Assembly (NCBI GenBank): GCA_021823905.1
Contig: JAKALX010000010.1
Location: forward strand, 1 to 20,383
Source: Chloroflexota bacterium
GTDB lineage: Bacteria > Chloroflexota > Dehalococcoidia > Tepidiformales > Tepidiformaceae
DNA length: 20,383 bases
Direction: 5' to 3'
Shown: positions 7,612 through 14,996 of the stretch, piece after piece
How the letters are laid out: each line of letters begins with the position of its first letter
Position numbering within the stretch: position 1 is the stretch's first letter
The notes under the pieces: model-generated
The model's database searches: none
Told to the model about the DNA's origin: nothing
The model's input: the letters and a program-made list of their open reading frames with translations, nothing else
Made by a program: the position numbers and the translations under genes

Positions 7612-8843
7612 CGCGGGCAACGAGCGTCCTCCTCCTGAATCAATACTTCGTCCCCGACATCGCGCCTACGGGGCAACTGCTGGGCGAGCTGGCTGAGGAC
7701 CTTGCCGCGGCGGGGATGGACGTGAGCGTTGTCGCAGGGTCCGGCCGGTATGCCGGCGGCGTGCGGTTGCTCCGCCGTGAAGAATGGCGCGGCGTGCACA
7801 TCCGCCGCGTGCGCTGCACCAGCCTCGGCCGTGCCGGCGCGGGCCGGCGGCTCACCGACTACGCGACGTATTTCGTCCAGACTGCGGCCCGAGTGATCTC
7901 CATGCGCGCGCCCGACGTGGTCGTGTGTCTCTCGACGCCGCCGCTGCTCGCGGTGCTCGGTCCGGTCGCCCGCCAGCGCGGCGCACGGTTTGTGTACAAG
8001 GTGGAGGACCTCTACCCGGATCTGGCGTTCGCCCTGGGCGTGCTGCAGGAGCACTCGGCCGTCGGCCGGACGCTTGCCAGGCTCTCTCGGGCGATCCTGG
8101 CGCGCGCCGACGCCGTGGTTGCGCTCGACGAACCAATGGCTCAGGCCCTCCACACCCGCGGCGCCCGGCGGGTCGAGGTCATCCCGAACTGGGCGGACGG
8201 CGAGAAAATATGGCCCGACTTCGAGGCGGGAGACAGGTTCCGCCGTGAGGAGCGGCTGGAAGACCGGTTCGTGGTCCTCTACGCCGGCAACCTTGGCCGT
8301 GCGCACCGCTTCGACGCTGTGCTTGAAGCCGCGAAGGCACTGGCCGTGGGGGAACCCCGGGTGTTGTTCCTGTTCGTCGGCGATGGGCCACGGCTCGCTG
8401 AAGTGCGTGCTGCGTTTCTCGATTCGACAAACGTGAGGTTGATGCCCTACCAGTCGGCTGAGCGGCTGAACGCGCTGCTCAACGCGGCCGACATTCACCT
8501 CGTGACCATACGCGACGAGGCTGCCGAATTGCTCGTGCCATCGAAGTACGCGGCGGCGCTGGCCGCCGGTAAACCGGTCCTGCTGGTTGGAGGGCGGTTC
8601 TGCGCCATGGCGAAAGAGATCGAGGGCAAAGAGTTGGGGCTCTCGTGCGACCACGACGCTCAGCAGATCGCGAGCGCGGTGCTGGCGGCGTGTGGCGACC
8701 AGACGGGCGCGCGCCGCCTGGGAGAGAACGGCCGTCGCGTCTTCACGAAACGGTATGATCGACGAATGGCAACAGCCCAATGGGCTAACCTCCTCAGTTC
8801 GCTCATGCGCTCGCCGATGACAGGGAAGGGGAGCGGTGGCTAG
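7608..8843 (+). CDS. Glycosyltransferase, GT4 family (WbuB-like), CTG start
   Basis: A GT-B glycosyltransferase of the WbuB/WbnK-like GT4 subgroup, 411 aa if it starts at CTG 7608. The first ATG in frame (7716) would remove the conserved first strand and loop, SVLLLNQYFVPDIAPTGQLL, which lies in the same open frame just upstream. Between the in-frame TGA at 7554 and 7716 there is no ATG, GTG or TTG. The only near-cognate start in the right place is CTG 7608, which overlaps the previous stop as CTGA and has AAAGGTGG about 5 bases upstream. Other motifs: VVCLSTPPLLAVLG, FVYKVEDLYPDLAF, the subgroup hallmark VIPNWADGEKIWP (about 191-203), and VPSKYAAALAAGKPVL. It overlaps the next gene by 8 bases. 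Confidence 0.88.
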   Translation: MTRATSVLLLNQYFVPDIAPTGQLLGELAEDLAAAGMDVSVVAGSGRYAGGVRLLRREEWRGVHIRRVRCTSLGRAGAGRRLTDYATYFVQTAARVISMRAPDVVVCLSTPPLLAVLGPVARQRGARFVYKVEDLYPDLAFALGVLQEHSAVGRTLARLSRAILARADAVVALDEPMAQALHTRGARRVEVIPNWADGEKIWPDFEAGDRFRREERLEDRFVVLYAGNLGRAHRFDAVLEAAKALAVGEPRVLFLFVGDGPRLAEVRAAFLDSTNVRLMPYQSAERLNALLNAADIHLVTIRDEAAELLVPSKYAAALAAGKPVLLVGGRFCAMAKEIEGKELGLSCDHDAQQIASAVLAACGDQTGARRLGENGRRVFTKRYDRRMATAQWANLLSSLMRSPMTGKGSGG

Positions 8844-9966
8844 CCTCCTGCTGGCAGCGCTCGCGGCGGCCGCGATCGCCGCCCTCGTGACCAGCCTGAT
8901 GGTCCCGGTCGTGAGCACGTTGTCGGTGGTTCTTCGCGCGCTCGACTACCCAGGGGAGCGGAAACTCCACGCGGATCCAACCCCCCGCCTCGGCGGCCTG
9001 GCGGTCGGCGCTGGGTTGCTGTTCGGCGTTGGGCTCGTGGCGATGGCGCGGTGGGCCACTTGGGGAGGCCGGATCTCCCGCTCGGAGTTGGCCGTCGTCC
9101 TGCTGGGGACCGTGATGGTTTTTCTGGTTGGCCTGGCCGACGACGTGGTGGGTGTTCCACCGCTGCAAAAGATCCTGGTCGAGACCGCCGCGGCGGGCAT
9201 CGTCGTCGCCACCGGGCTGCGGTTCTCCGTCGTAAGTCCCCCCGGCGGGAACGGTCTCGCACTCGGCATCCTGGCCGGGGTCGCCACGGTCCTGTGGACC
9301 GTCGGGGCGACCAACGCCTTCAACCTCATCGACGGCCTCGATGGGTTGGCGGGCGGGGTCGCCGCGATCATCTCTTTGACCCTTCTCGTGTGTGCAGTCC
9401 TGCAAGGGCACCGCTTCACCGTTGTCTTGCTCGCCGGCCTGGCTGGCGCCTGTCTCGGCTTCCTGCGGCACAACTGGGAGCCGGCGCGGATCTTCCTTGG
9501 GGATGCCGGGTCGTTGACTGTCGGTTTCCTCTTGGCTATTGCGGCGGTGCAGGCCTCGATCAAAACCTCGGCAGCAGTGGCCATCCTGGTGCCACTTCTC
9601 GTCCTCGGGCTGCCGGTGATGGACACGCTCCTTGTAATGATCGTGCGCTTCTTTGGCCTTTCGCGGGCCACGCTCCGGGCACGTCTGGTACGCCTTGGGG
9701 TTGCGGATCTCCAGCACGTCCACTACCTTCTCGCGGAGCACGCCCACAGCCGGCACAAGGCGGTGGCGTGGTTGCATGTGGTGACGCTGGCCTTCTGTGC
9801 GTTGGCGATCGCCGTGCTGGTCACCAAGAACGCTTTGGTGGGGGTCTTGCTTGTGGGTCTTGAGTTTCTGGCTGTCCTCGGCCTGAGGACCGTTGGCATG
9901 GCTTCCCGTCTCCGGCGTGTGACGCGACCCGGGCCGGCCGAAGGCAACATCCTCTCCTCGAAATGA
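8836..9966 (+). CDS. WecA/TagO-type polyprenyl-phosphate sugar-1-P transferase
   Basis: An integral membrane enzyme of the MraY/WecA/TagO family, 376 aa with about 10-11 hydrophobic segments. The family transfers a sugar-1-phosphate (typically GlcNAc-1-P or a relative) from a UDP-sugar to undecaprenyl phosphate, starting glycan synthesis on the inner membrane. Catalytic motifs are in order: ERKLHADPTPRLGG on the first cytoplasmic loop, the Asp pair D102-D103 (GLADDVVGV), NAFNLIDGLDG (160-170), NWEPARIFLGDAGS (213-226, with Asp223), and HVHYLL (from His294). The last replaces the more usual His-x-His-His, with Tyr at the fourth place. The start is GTG 8836, overlapping the previous gene by 8 bases, with a GGGAAGGGGAG ribosome site. 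It is the likely initiating enzyme of the locus; the exact donor is unknown. Confidence 0.92.
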   Translation: MASLLLAALAAAAIAALVTSLMVPVVSTLSVVLRALDYPGERKLHADPTPRLGGLAVGAGLLFGVGLVAMARWATWGGRISRSELAVVLLGTVMVFLVGLADDVVGVPPLQKILVETAAAGIVVATGLRFSVVSPPGGNGLALGILAGVATVLWTVGATNAFNLIDGLDGLAGGVAAIISLTLLVCAVLQGHRFTVVLLAGLAGACLGFLRHNWEPARIFLGDAGSLTVGFLLAIAAVQASIKTSAAVAILVPLLVLGLPVMDTLLVMIVRFFGLSRATLRARLVRLGVADLQHVHYLLAEHAHSRHKAVAWLHVVTLAFCALAIAVLVTKNALVGVLLVGLEFLAVLGLRTVGMASRLRRVTRPGPAEGNILSSK

Positions 9967-9996
9967 AAACCCGCTCGCAAAGGAAGGGCATGAATA

Positions 9997-10971
9997 ATGG
10001 GTGATGGTTGTCCGGTGGTCAGTGTAGTGATACCCACCCACAACTGCATTCAGTATCTTCCATATGCGCTCGAAGGCGTAAACAGGCAATCATTCGGGGA
10101 TTTTGAGATACTAGTCATTGACGACGGATCGACGGATGGAACTGGCGACTACATTAAGACTCAGGAAACAAAGTCTGGGACACGGAGCCTCCGTTATTTC
10201 AGAAACGAGATAAGGCGGGAGCGCTCCTACACTCGCAACAAGGGTGTGGAACAAGCGCGTGGAAGTTGGATTGCATTCCTAGATGCTGACGATCTCTGGC
10301 TGGCTGAACATCTTCAGAGGCTTTTGGCTAGAATCGCGGTTGATGGCCGCGTGGCCCTGGTGTTCTCACTTCCGGCGCTTGTCGACCGAGACGGTAGGCG
10401 CATGGAGGGGACGACAAAACGCGAATTGCCAGCTGCCGAGAGAAGAACGCCAATGAGGGCACTGCTCGTTGGCCATGCGCCAATGCCGTCGGGTATGTTG
10501 GTTAGTAGAGACGCGTACCTGGCCGTGGGCGGCTTCCGGGAAGGCTGTAATCTGCGAGAGGACTGGGATCTCGGAGTTAGGATGGGATGGGGATGGGGGG
10601 CGGCTTACGTGCCGGAGTTGACCTTCCTTTATCGCGCTCACACCGACACCCCAACACTGACACCAGAATGGCTAGCGTCGACGCTCCTGGTGGGCTTTGA
10701 TCTGGTGTCGAGAGCTGCCGACCGCCGATCAAGGGCCTTGATCATCCGAGGAATGGCGAGGGAATGCATCGCTGGATGGCGCCTCGGGGAGGAGTGGGCT
10801 CGGAAAGGAAGGAGCCTACTGGCACGGTCGCTGGCGTTGTATCCAGGCCAACTGCGAGAAAGGGAAGTCTTGTTCCTGGTTACCCAAGCGAGCGTGCCTC
10901 TTAGGGCCTTAGGCGTGGCTGGGCAGCTGAGTCGGCTGCGGAGGCGCGCCCGAGTTCCACGACCGAGGTAG
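9997..10971 (+). CDS. Glycosyltransferase, GT2 family
   Basis: A GT-A glycosyltransferase, 324 aa. The N-terminal catalytic domain has VVSVVIPTHNCIQYLPYAL, ILVIDDGSTDGTGDY, RSYTRNKGVEQARG and the metal-binding FLDADDLW (Asp96, Asp98, Asp99). A second motif, GGFREGCNLREDWDLGVRMG, matches the catalytic-base E/D-D-W region of GT2 enzymes. The start is ATG 9997, with AGGAAGGG at 9981-9988 eight bases upstream, a strong ribosome site. The C-terminal 100 residues are Arg-rich and helical. The first 350 bases use noticeably more A/T-ending codons than the flanking genes, which hints at a separate origin for this gene. Specificity is not readable. Confidence 0.9.
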   Translation: MGDGCPVVSVVIPTHNCIQYLPYALEGVNRQSFGDFEILVIDDGSTDGTGDYIKTQETKSGTRSLRYFRNEIRRERSYTRNKGVEQARGSWIAFLDADDLWLAEHLQRLLARIAVDGRVALVFSLPALVDRDGRRMEGTTKRELPAAERRTPMRALLVGHAPMPSGMLVSRDAYLAVGGFREGCNLREDWDLGVRMGWGWGAAYVPELTFLYRAHTDTPTLTPEWLASTLLVGFDLVSRAADRRSRALIIRGMARECIAGWRLGEEWARKGRSLLARSLALYPGQLREREVLFLVTQASVPLRALGVAGQLSRLRRRARVPRPR

Positions 10972-11027
10972 TTGGGCGTGCTCAGCAGGCCCACAGTGGG
11001 CGAGAGGCGGTGGCGAGGTGGGGCGTC

Positions 11028-11138
11028 GTGACGTCGTTCGTCTATGCCGTTGCTGTGTTGTTTTTGCTGATCGCGCATCGCGCCGGTGGAGACAGAGTGA
11101 TGATTATTCCTAGCCGAGAAGTCACTTTAGCATGCTAA
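11028..11138 (+). CDS. Possible small single-helix membrane peptide
   Basis: A 36-codon frame starting at GTG 11028 lies in the gap between two glycan genes. It encodes a hydrophobic run SFVYAVAVLFLLIAH followed by a basic, charged stretch and a stop at 11136-11138. GAGGTGG at 11015-11021, six bases upstream, is a plausible ribosome site. It could be a real small membrane protein, the relic of a lost membrane gene, or chance. I recognise no family. An in-frame GTG at 11010 would give 42 residues but has a poorly spaced ribosome site. Confidence 0.2.
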   Translation: MTSFVYAVAVLFLLIAHRAGGDRVMIIPSREVTLAC

Positions 11139-11172
11139 CGTGGCATGACTAGGTATCTGGAGGTTCGTTCAA

Positions 11173-12096
11173 GTGCTGACCATTTTCGCCACCCCCAAGC
11201 CCTTCGAGGGGAAGAGCGCGTGGATACAGCGGAACGCGATTCGAAGCTGGACATTGTTACGACCCGCGTGCGAAGTCATTCTCATGGGTGACGAACCTGG
11301 TATTGCGGGGGTCGCGGCAGAGCTTGCAATCCATCACCAACGGGATGTGGGCCGTAACGAGTTCGGGACGCCCCTGGCCAGTGCGGCGTTTGCCCTGGCG
11401 GAATCTGTGGCGACAAACCGTCTCCTCTGTTACGCCAACGCCGACATCATCTTTCTTGACGACCTAATCCCGGCAGTCCTGACCTGTTTCCGGGGGAAAC
11501 CGCGCGCAATGCTCGTGGGGCGCCGCACGGACACACCGGTCGAGTCGGAACTGGACTTTCGGCCGGGTTGGGAGGAGGACCTCCGCCGCGTCGCCCGTGC
11601 CAACGGGCGATTGCGCGCGGCGGATGCCATCGACTACTTCGTTTTCCCAAAGGGTCTCATCGGCGAGATCCCGCCGTTCGCGGTCGGGCGGCCCCGGTGG
11701 GACAACTGGCTCCTGTATCATGCGAGGGCTCGAGGTGCGGCTCTCGTGGACGCGACGTCGCACGTCACGGCGGTTCACCAGAACCATGACTACGCCCATC
11801 ATCCTCTGGGGCGGGCAGGGGTGTGGGAGGGACCAGAAGCGGTGCGCAACGAGCAACTCATGGGTGGGCGTGGCCGCTACTTCACAATCGCAGACGCCAC
11901 GCACGAACTAGCCGGCTCGCGTTTGCGTTGGCGGGGCCGGCGAAACCTACGGCGCCGATTCGCAAACCTGGTGGTCCTCCGCCCGTGGACGAAGGTCTTT
12001 CTTGGGAGCCTTCTGTGGATTGCGGACAGGAGCTACAAGCTCCGGCGCAGGCTGGGGTTCACGACGAGTGGTCGGGGTGGTGGCGGTCTCGCGTGA
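11173..12096 (+). CDS. Unrecognised glycan-cluster protein, possibly a glycosyltransferase
   Basis: A 307-aa soluble protein that I place only loosely. It opens with MLTIFATPKPFEGKSAWIQR, followed by a Trp-rich helix and a strand CEVILMGDE. A YANADIIFLDDL stretch (from residue 87) looks like the DxD-type strand end of a GT-A nucleotide-sugar transferase. Further on, DAIDYFVFPKG and RWDNWLLYHAR (Asp177) resemble the acceptor-side E/D-x-W region. Proteins with this layout occur in polysaccharide loci and are usually annotated as hypothetical. The start GTG 11173 has GGAGG nine bases upstream. The C-terminal 60 residues are Arg-rich with one hydrophobic helix (VFLGSLLWIA) that may bind the membrane. 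I infer a transferase role from its fold-like motifs and position. Confidence 0.75.
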   Translation: MLTIFATPKPFEGKSAWIQRNAIRSWTLLRPACEVILMGDEPGIAGVAAELAIHHQRDVGRNEFGTPLASAAFALAESVATNRLLCYANADIIFLDDLIPAVLTCFRGKPRAMLVGRRTDTPVESELDFRPGWEEDLRRVARANGRLRAADAIDYFVFPKGLIGEIPPFAVGRPRWDNWLLYHARARGAALVDATSHVTAVHQNHDYAHHPLGRAGVWEGPEAVRNEQLMGGRGRYFTIADATHELAGSRLRWRGRRNLRRRFANLVVLRPWTKVFLGSLLWIADRSYKLRRRLGFTTSGRGGGGLA

Positions 12097-12246
12097 CCCA
12101 GGCGAATGCAGGAGGTGCCGTTCCTAAAGGCTCGAAATGCTCTGGCCCCTTTGCACCGGGAGCGCCGCGTATGCTGCCTTGCGAGCAAAGGACGACAGGC
12201 GGAGCCGCAGACAGGCTAGCCCTGCTATTTGTTCCTGCGTAGATAA

Positions 12247-12279
12247 TGCAAAACCTGTGATAGTCCGTAGTGTTTTGCA
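12247..12279. repeat. Inverted repeat TGCAAAAC/GTTTTGCA
   Basis: A perfect 8-bp inverted repeat (12247-12254 and 12272-12279) flanks a 17-base centre. The arms are A/T-rich inside very GC-rich DNA. There is no following T-run, so it does not look like an intrinsic terminator. It could be a protein-binding dyad, an RNA hairpin or the leftover of an element end. Confidence 0.5.
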
Positions 12280-12769
12280 CGGCGGGCGGTTCCGATGCGA
12301 CCATGAGGATCCGCGGCGGTCTTGGAGGCGCGGCGGCGGCACGCGCTGGCGCAGTTGGAAGATGGCGTTTCATTGCATAAGGTCGCGCTGCCCCTTCGGT
12401 GCGCTGCGAGTTCGGCCAACCCGGAGGTAGGCGTGTGGAGCCATGCGAACCGCACGCTCGCCAACGGGCGGCCCGACGACCACTACAGCCTGCACGCCGA
12501 TGTTCGCGCTTCGCTGGTTGCGATTCGCAACTTGCGGCGTTTCCTGCGCGGCTGCGTCACCGGCTCGGGTTTGCCCCCCTCTTTAAACTGACCGTTGCGT
12601 TGGTTATGCAGACAGAGAAGTAGGATGGCGGCCATGGAACGCGATCGGGACCGCTCGAAAAGGGCGGCCGATGAGCGTGTTGGATCGCGTTCTGACGAGC
12701 ACATGCGAAACAGTCGAGAGGTTCATCCCAGCAATGGCACCGCAGTGCTTCAATCGCCGCGAGGGACTC

Positions 12770-12819
12770 CACCAGCATCGATACCGTGCGAGCATGTTAT
12801 TGTCAACAAGATGCTGGTG
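12770..12819. repeat. Inverted repeat CACCAGCATC/GATGCTGGTG upstream of wzm
   Basis: A perfect 10-bp inverted repeat (12770-12779 and 12810-12819) has a 30-base spacer and ends 20 bases before the wzm start. In RNA it could form a stem next to the ribosome site; in DNA it could be an operator. It is positioned to affect exporter expression, but no function is shown. Confidence 0.5.
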
Positions 12820-12839
12820 TTGGGCGCAGGGGAGCACCG

Positions 12840-13706
12840 ATGACAGGCGACGCTGGAGGGAGCAGCGGCGATTCCGTAATGGTGATCCAGGCGAGTCCCG
12901 CCTGGGCGCTGTCGAACCCCCGCGAACTTTGGGCCTACCGCGAGCTGCTCTATTTCCTCGTCTGGCGCGACATCAAGGTGCGCTACAAGCAGTCGGTCCT
13001 GGGTGCGGCGTGGGCCGTGCTCCAGCCGGCCATGACCATGGTGGTCTTCACGATCTTCTTCGGGCGGCTGGCACAGGTGGGCTCGGACGGGGTTCCGTAT
13101 CCCATCTTCTCCTTCGTCGCGCTGCTGCCGTGGACGTTCTTCGCGCAGGGGCTGGCCGGCTCCGCCAACAGCGTCGTAGGCTCGGCCAACCTCATCACCA
13201 AGATCTACTTCCCGCGGCTGATCATCCCGGTCGCGGCGGTGGCTGCCGGAGTAGTCGACCTCGCCATCGCATCTGTCCTTCTTCTCCCGCTGATGACGTA
13301 CTTTCACGTCTGGCCCGGGCCGACCGCTCTTGTCGCGCCGCTTCTGCTCCTGATGGGCTTCGTGGCGTCGCTCGGCGCCGGGCTCTGGCTAGCCGCGCTC
13401 AACGCCAGTTATCGGGACGTGCGGCACGTCTTTCCGTTCCTCATTCAGATGTGGTTGTTCGTGACGCCGGTGATATACCCGACGAGCCGCGTCCTCGCGC
13501 TGCTCCGACAGGTCGGGCTGCCGGCGTGGGTGCTCGGCCTCAACCCAATGGTGGGGGTGGTCGAAGGCTTCCGCTGGAGCCTGCTCGGCACGCCTGCGCC
13601 ACCGGGAGGCGTCATGGCGGCCAGCGCGGCGGTGGCGCTGCTGCTTCTGGTCACCGGGGCTGCCTACTTTCGTCGCATGGAAAGGTCGTTCGCCGATGTG
13701 GTCTGA
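12840..13706 (+). CDS. wzm: O-antigen/polysaccharide ABC exporter permease Wzm
   Basis: The membrane subunit of an ABC-2 type polysaccharide exporter, 288 aa, which moves the finished lipid-linked glycan across the inner membrane with Wzt. The start is ATG 12840 with GGGGAG just upstream; the longer frame from 12786 lacks a ribosome site. Family features: the N-terminal amphipathic segment and coupling region ELLYFLVWRDIKVRYKQSVL, GAAWAVLQPAMTMVVFTIFF, PYPIFSFVALLPWTFFAQGL, NLITKIYFPRLIIP, ALNASYRDVRHVFPF and NPMVGVVEGFRW. About six membrane-spanning segments are visible. wzt follows after 42 bases, so the two form one transporter operon. No Wzx or Wzy is present in the window, consistent with ABC-dependent export. 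Confidence 0.95.
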   Translation: MTGDAGGSSGDSVMVIQASPAWALSNPRELWAYRELLYFLVWRDIKVRYKQSVLGAAWAVLQPAMTMVVFTIFFGRLAQVGSDGVPYPIFSFVALLPWTFFAQGLAGSANSVVGSANLITKIYFPRLIIPVAAVAAGVVDLAIASVLLLPLMTYFHVWPGPTALVAPLLLLMGFVASLGAGLWLAALNASYRDVRHVFPFLIQMWLFVTPVIYPTSRVLALLRQVGLPAWVLGLNPMVGVVEGFRWSLLGTPAPPGGVMAASAAVALLLLVTGAAYFRRMERSFADVV

Positions 13707-13748
13707 GACCTGGCCCAGGCGAGCGCCGGGACAGCTCTGGAGGCTGGC

Positions 13749-14996
13749 GTGAACCAGGTGGCGATTCGCGCCGAGGGCCTCTCGAAGCAGTACAGGATCG
13801 GCGGCGGGCCGCGGTACAAGACCCTTCGGGGAAGCCTCTCTGACCTGATGTCCGCGGCGCTCCGCCCGTGGCGGCACAGAGCTCCTGAGACCATTTGGGC
13901 GTTGCGCAACGTATCATTCGAGGTCAAGTCGGGCGAGGTCGTGGGTGTGATCGGCCGCAATGGGTCGGGGAAGAGCACCCTGCTCAAGATTCTTTCCCGC
14001 ATTTCCGAGCCAACCGAGGGCAGGGTCGAGATCCGTGGGCGGGTCGGAAGCCTGCTGGAGGTCGGGACAGGTTTTCACCCGGAGCTCAACGGCCGCGAGA
14101 ACATCTTCCTCTCCGGCGCGATCCTTGGGATGCGCCGCGCCGAGATCGACCGCAAATTCGACGAGATCGTGGAGTTCGCCGAGGTGGAGAAGTTCATCGA
14201 CACCCCGGTGAAGCACTACTCCTCGGGCATGTACCTCCGCCTGGCGTTTGCCGTCGCGGCGCATCTCGAACCTGAGATCCTGCTCGTTGACGAGGTGCTA
14301 GCTGTCGGCGACGCCGCGTTTCAGGCGAAGTGCCTCGGCAAGATGGGTGATGTCGCAGCCGAGGGTCGCACCGTTCTGTTCGTGAGTCACAACATGCCCG
14401 CCGTCCAGAGACTTTCCAAACAAGCGTTCTGGCTGGACCAAGGTCGACTGCGCCAAGAAGGTACTGCCGCGGCAGTGGTGGAAAGTTACATGAGTTCGGT
14501 GATGGCAATTACTCACACCGCCGCGCTTCCCCCTGACCCCGAGCGCCCGATGAGGCTACGGCGGATCCAAATCGAGTGTGAGGCAAGTGGCGGAGCCGGG
14601 ATGCTGGAGTTTTCCGATCCGATCTCTGTTGCGCTCGTCTTCGATGTGAACCGCGTGGTCACGTCTTCCCATGTTGCGTGCTTTGTTAGCAACGCCGACG
14701 GGGTTTGCGTTCTGGGCACAGGCGACGCCGATCTTGACGCAGGGCGGCTTTCGCCTCGCCACCCCGGCCGTTACCAGGCGAGCTTTCAGATCCCGGCGAA
14801 ACTCCTCGGGGAGGGGGCGTACTCGATCACGGTCACGATGGGGAAACCCTATGTCGAAGTATACGACCGCCACGAAGGGATCGTGTCCTTTCGGATCGAG
14901 GACCACACGAGCCGGCGGCGGGCCAGCCAACACGTGCGGCGACCGGGGATCCTGGGAGTCGAGCTGCCCTGGGATGTGCGGGAGTTGTCGGAGTGA
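13749..14996 (+). CDS. wzt: Polysaccharide ABC exporter ATPase Wzt with C-terminal glycan-binding domain
   Basis: The ATPase partner of Wzm, 415 aa, cytoplasmic. The nucleotide-binding domain holds Walker A GRNGSGKST (69-77), a Q-loop-region GTGFHPELNGREN characteristic of polysaccharide exporters, signature YSSGMYLRLAF (from 157), Walker B ILLVDEVLAVGD (Asp181, Glu182) and the switch His214 (SHN). After about residue 250 a separate beta-rich domain of some 150 residues follows, as in long Wzt proteins where it recognises the modified end of the chain. Short Wzt/KpsT/TagH-type ATPases lack it. The start is GTG 13749 with GGAGG at 13738-13742. Its stop overlaps the methyltransferase start as GTGA. 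Cap recognition is inferred from the domain layout. Confidence 0.95.
   Translation: MNQVAIRAEGLSKQYRIGGGPRYKTLRGSLSDLMSAALRPWRHRAPETIWALRNVSFEVKSGEVVGVIGRNGSGKSTLLKILSRISEPTEGRVEIRGRVGSLLEVGTGFHPELNGRENIFLSGAILGMRRAEIDRKFDEIVEFAEVEKFIDTPVKHYSSGMYLRLAFAVAAHLEPEILLVDEVLAVGDAAFQAKCLGKMGDVAAEGRTVLFVSHNMPAVQRLSKQAFWLDQGRLRQEGTAAAVVESYMSSVMAITHTAALPPDPERPMRLRRIQIECEASGGAGMLEFSDPISVALVFDVNRVVTSSHVACFVSNADGVCVLGTGDADLDAGRLSPRHPGRYQASFQIPAKLLGEGAYSITVTMGKPYVEVYDRHEGIVSFRIEDHTSRRRASQHVRRPGILGVELPWDVRELSE

Larger units (their letters stand above)
12097..12839. other. Long gap with inverted repeats and possible coding debris
   Basis: This 743-base stretch separates the assembly genes from the exporter. 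No open frame has a convincing ribosome site plus family motifs. One + frame (12322-12591) ends with an ordered-looking segment, RPDDHYSLHADVRASLVAI, followed by Arg-rich helix and a stop at 12589-12591. It may be the tail of a dead gene, but I do not recognise it. Two inverted repeats are listed separately. The exporter promoter most likely lies here, but I cannot place its -35 and -10 boxes with confidence. Confidence 0.5.

Noticed and set aside
7551..8918. 455-codon minus-strand open frame
   Set aside because: It lies antisense to a clear GT4 gene with conserved motifs. Its product is low-complexity and rich in His, Arg and Gln, typical of GC-rich shadows.
8803..10089. 428-codon minus-strand open frame
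   Set aside because: Antisense to the WecA-like gene; its product is charged, repetitive and hydrophilic with no family motif.
10989..11001. GCCCACAGTGGGC dyad after the GT2 stop as a terminator
   Set aside because: The arms are separated by a single base, too tight to form a stable hairpin loop, and no T-run follows.
12671..13843. 390-codon + frame over wzm
   Set aside because: It is an off-frame reading across wzm and the start of wzt. Its product is Arg/Gly-rich without motifs, while the true frame has membrane segments.
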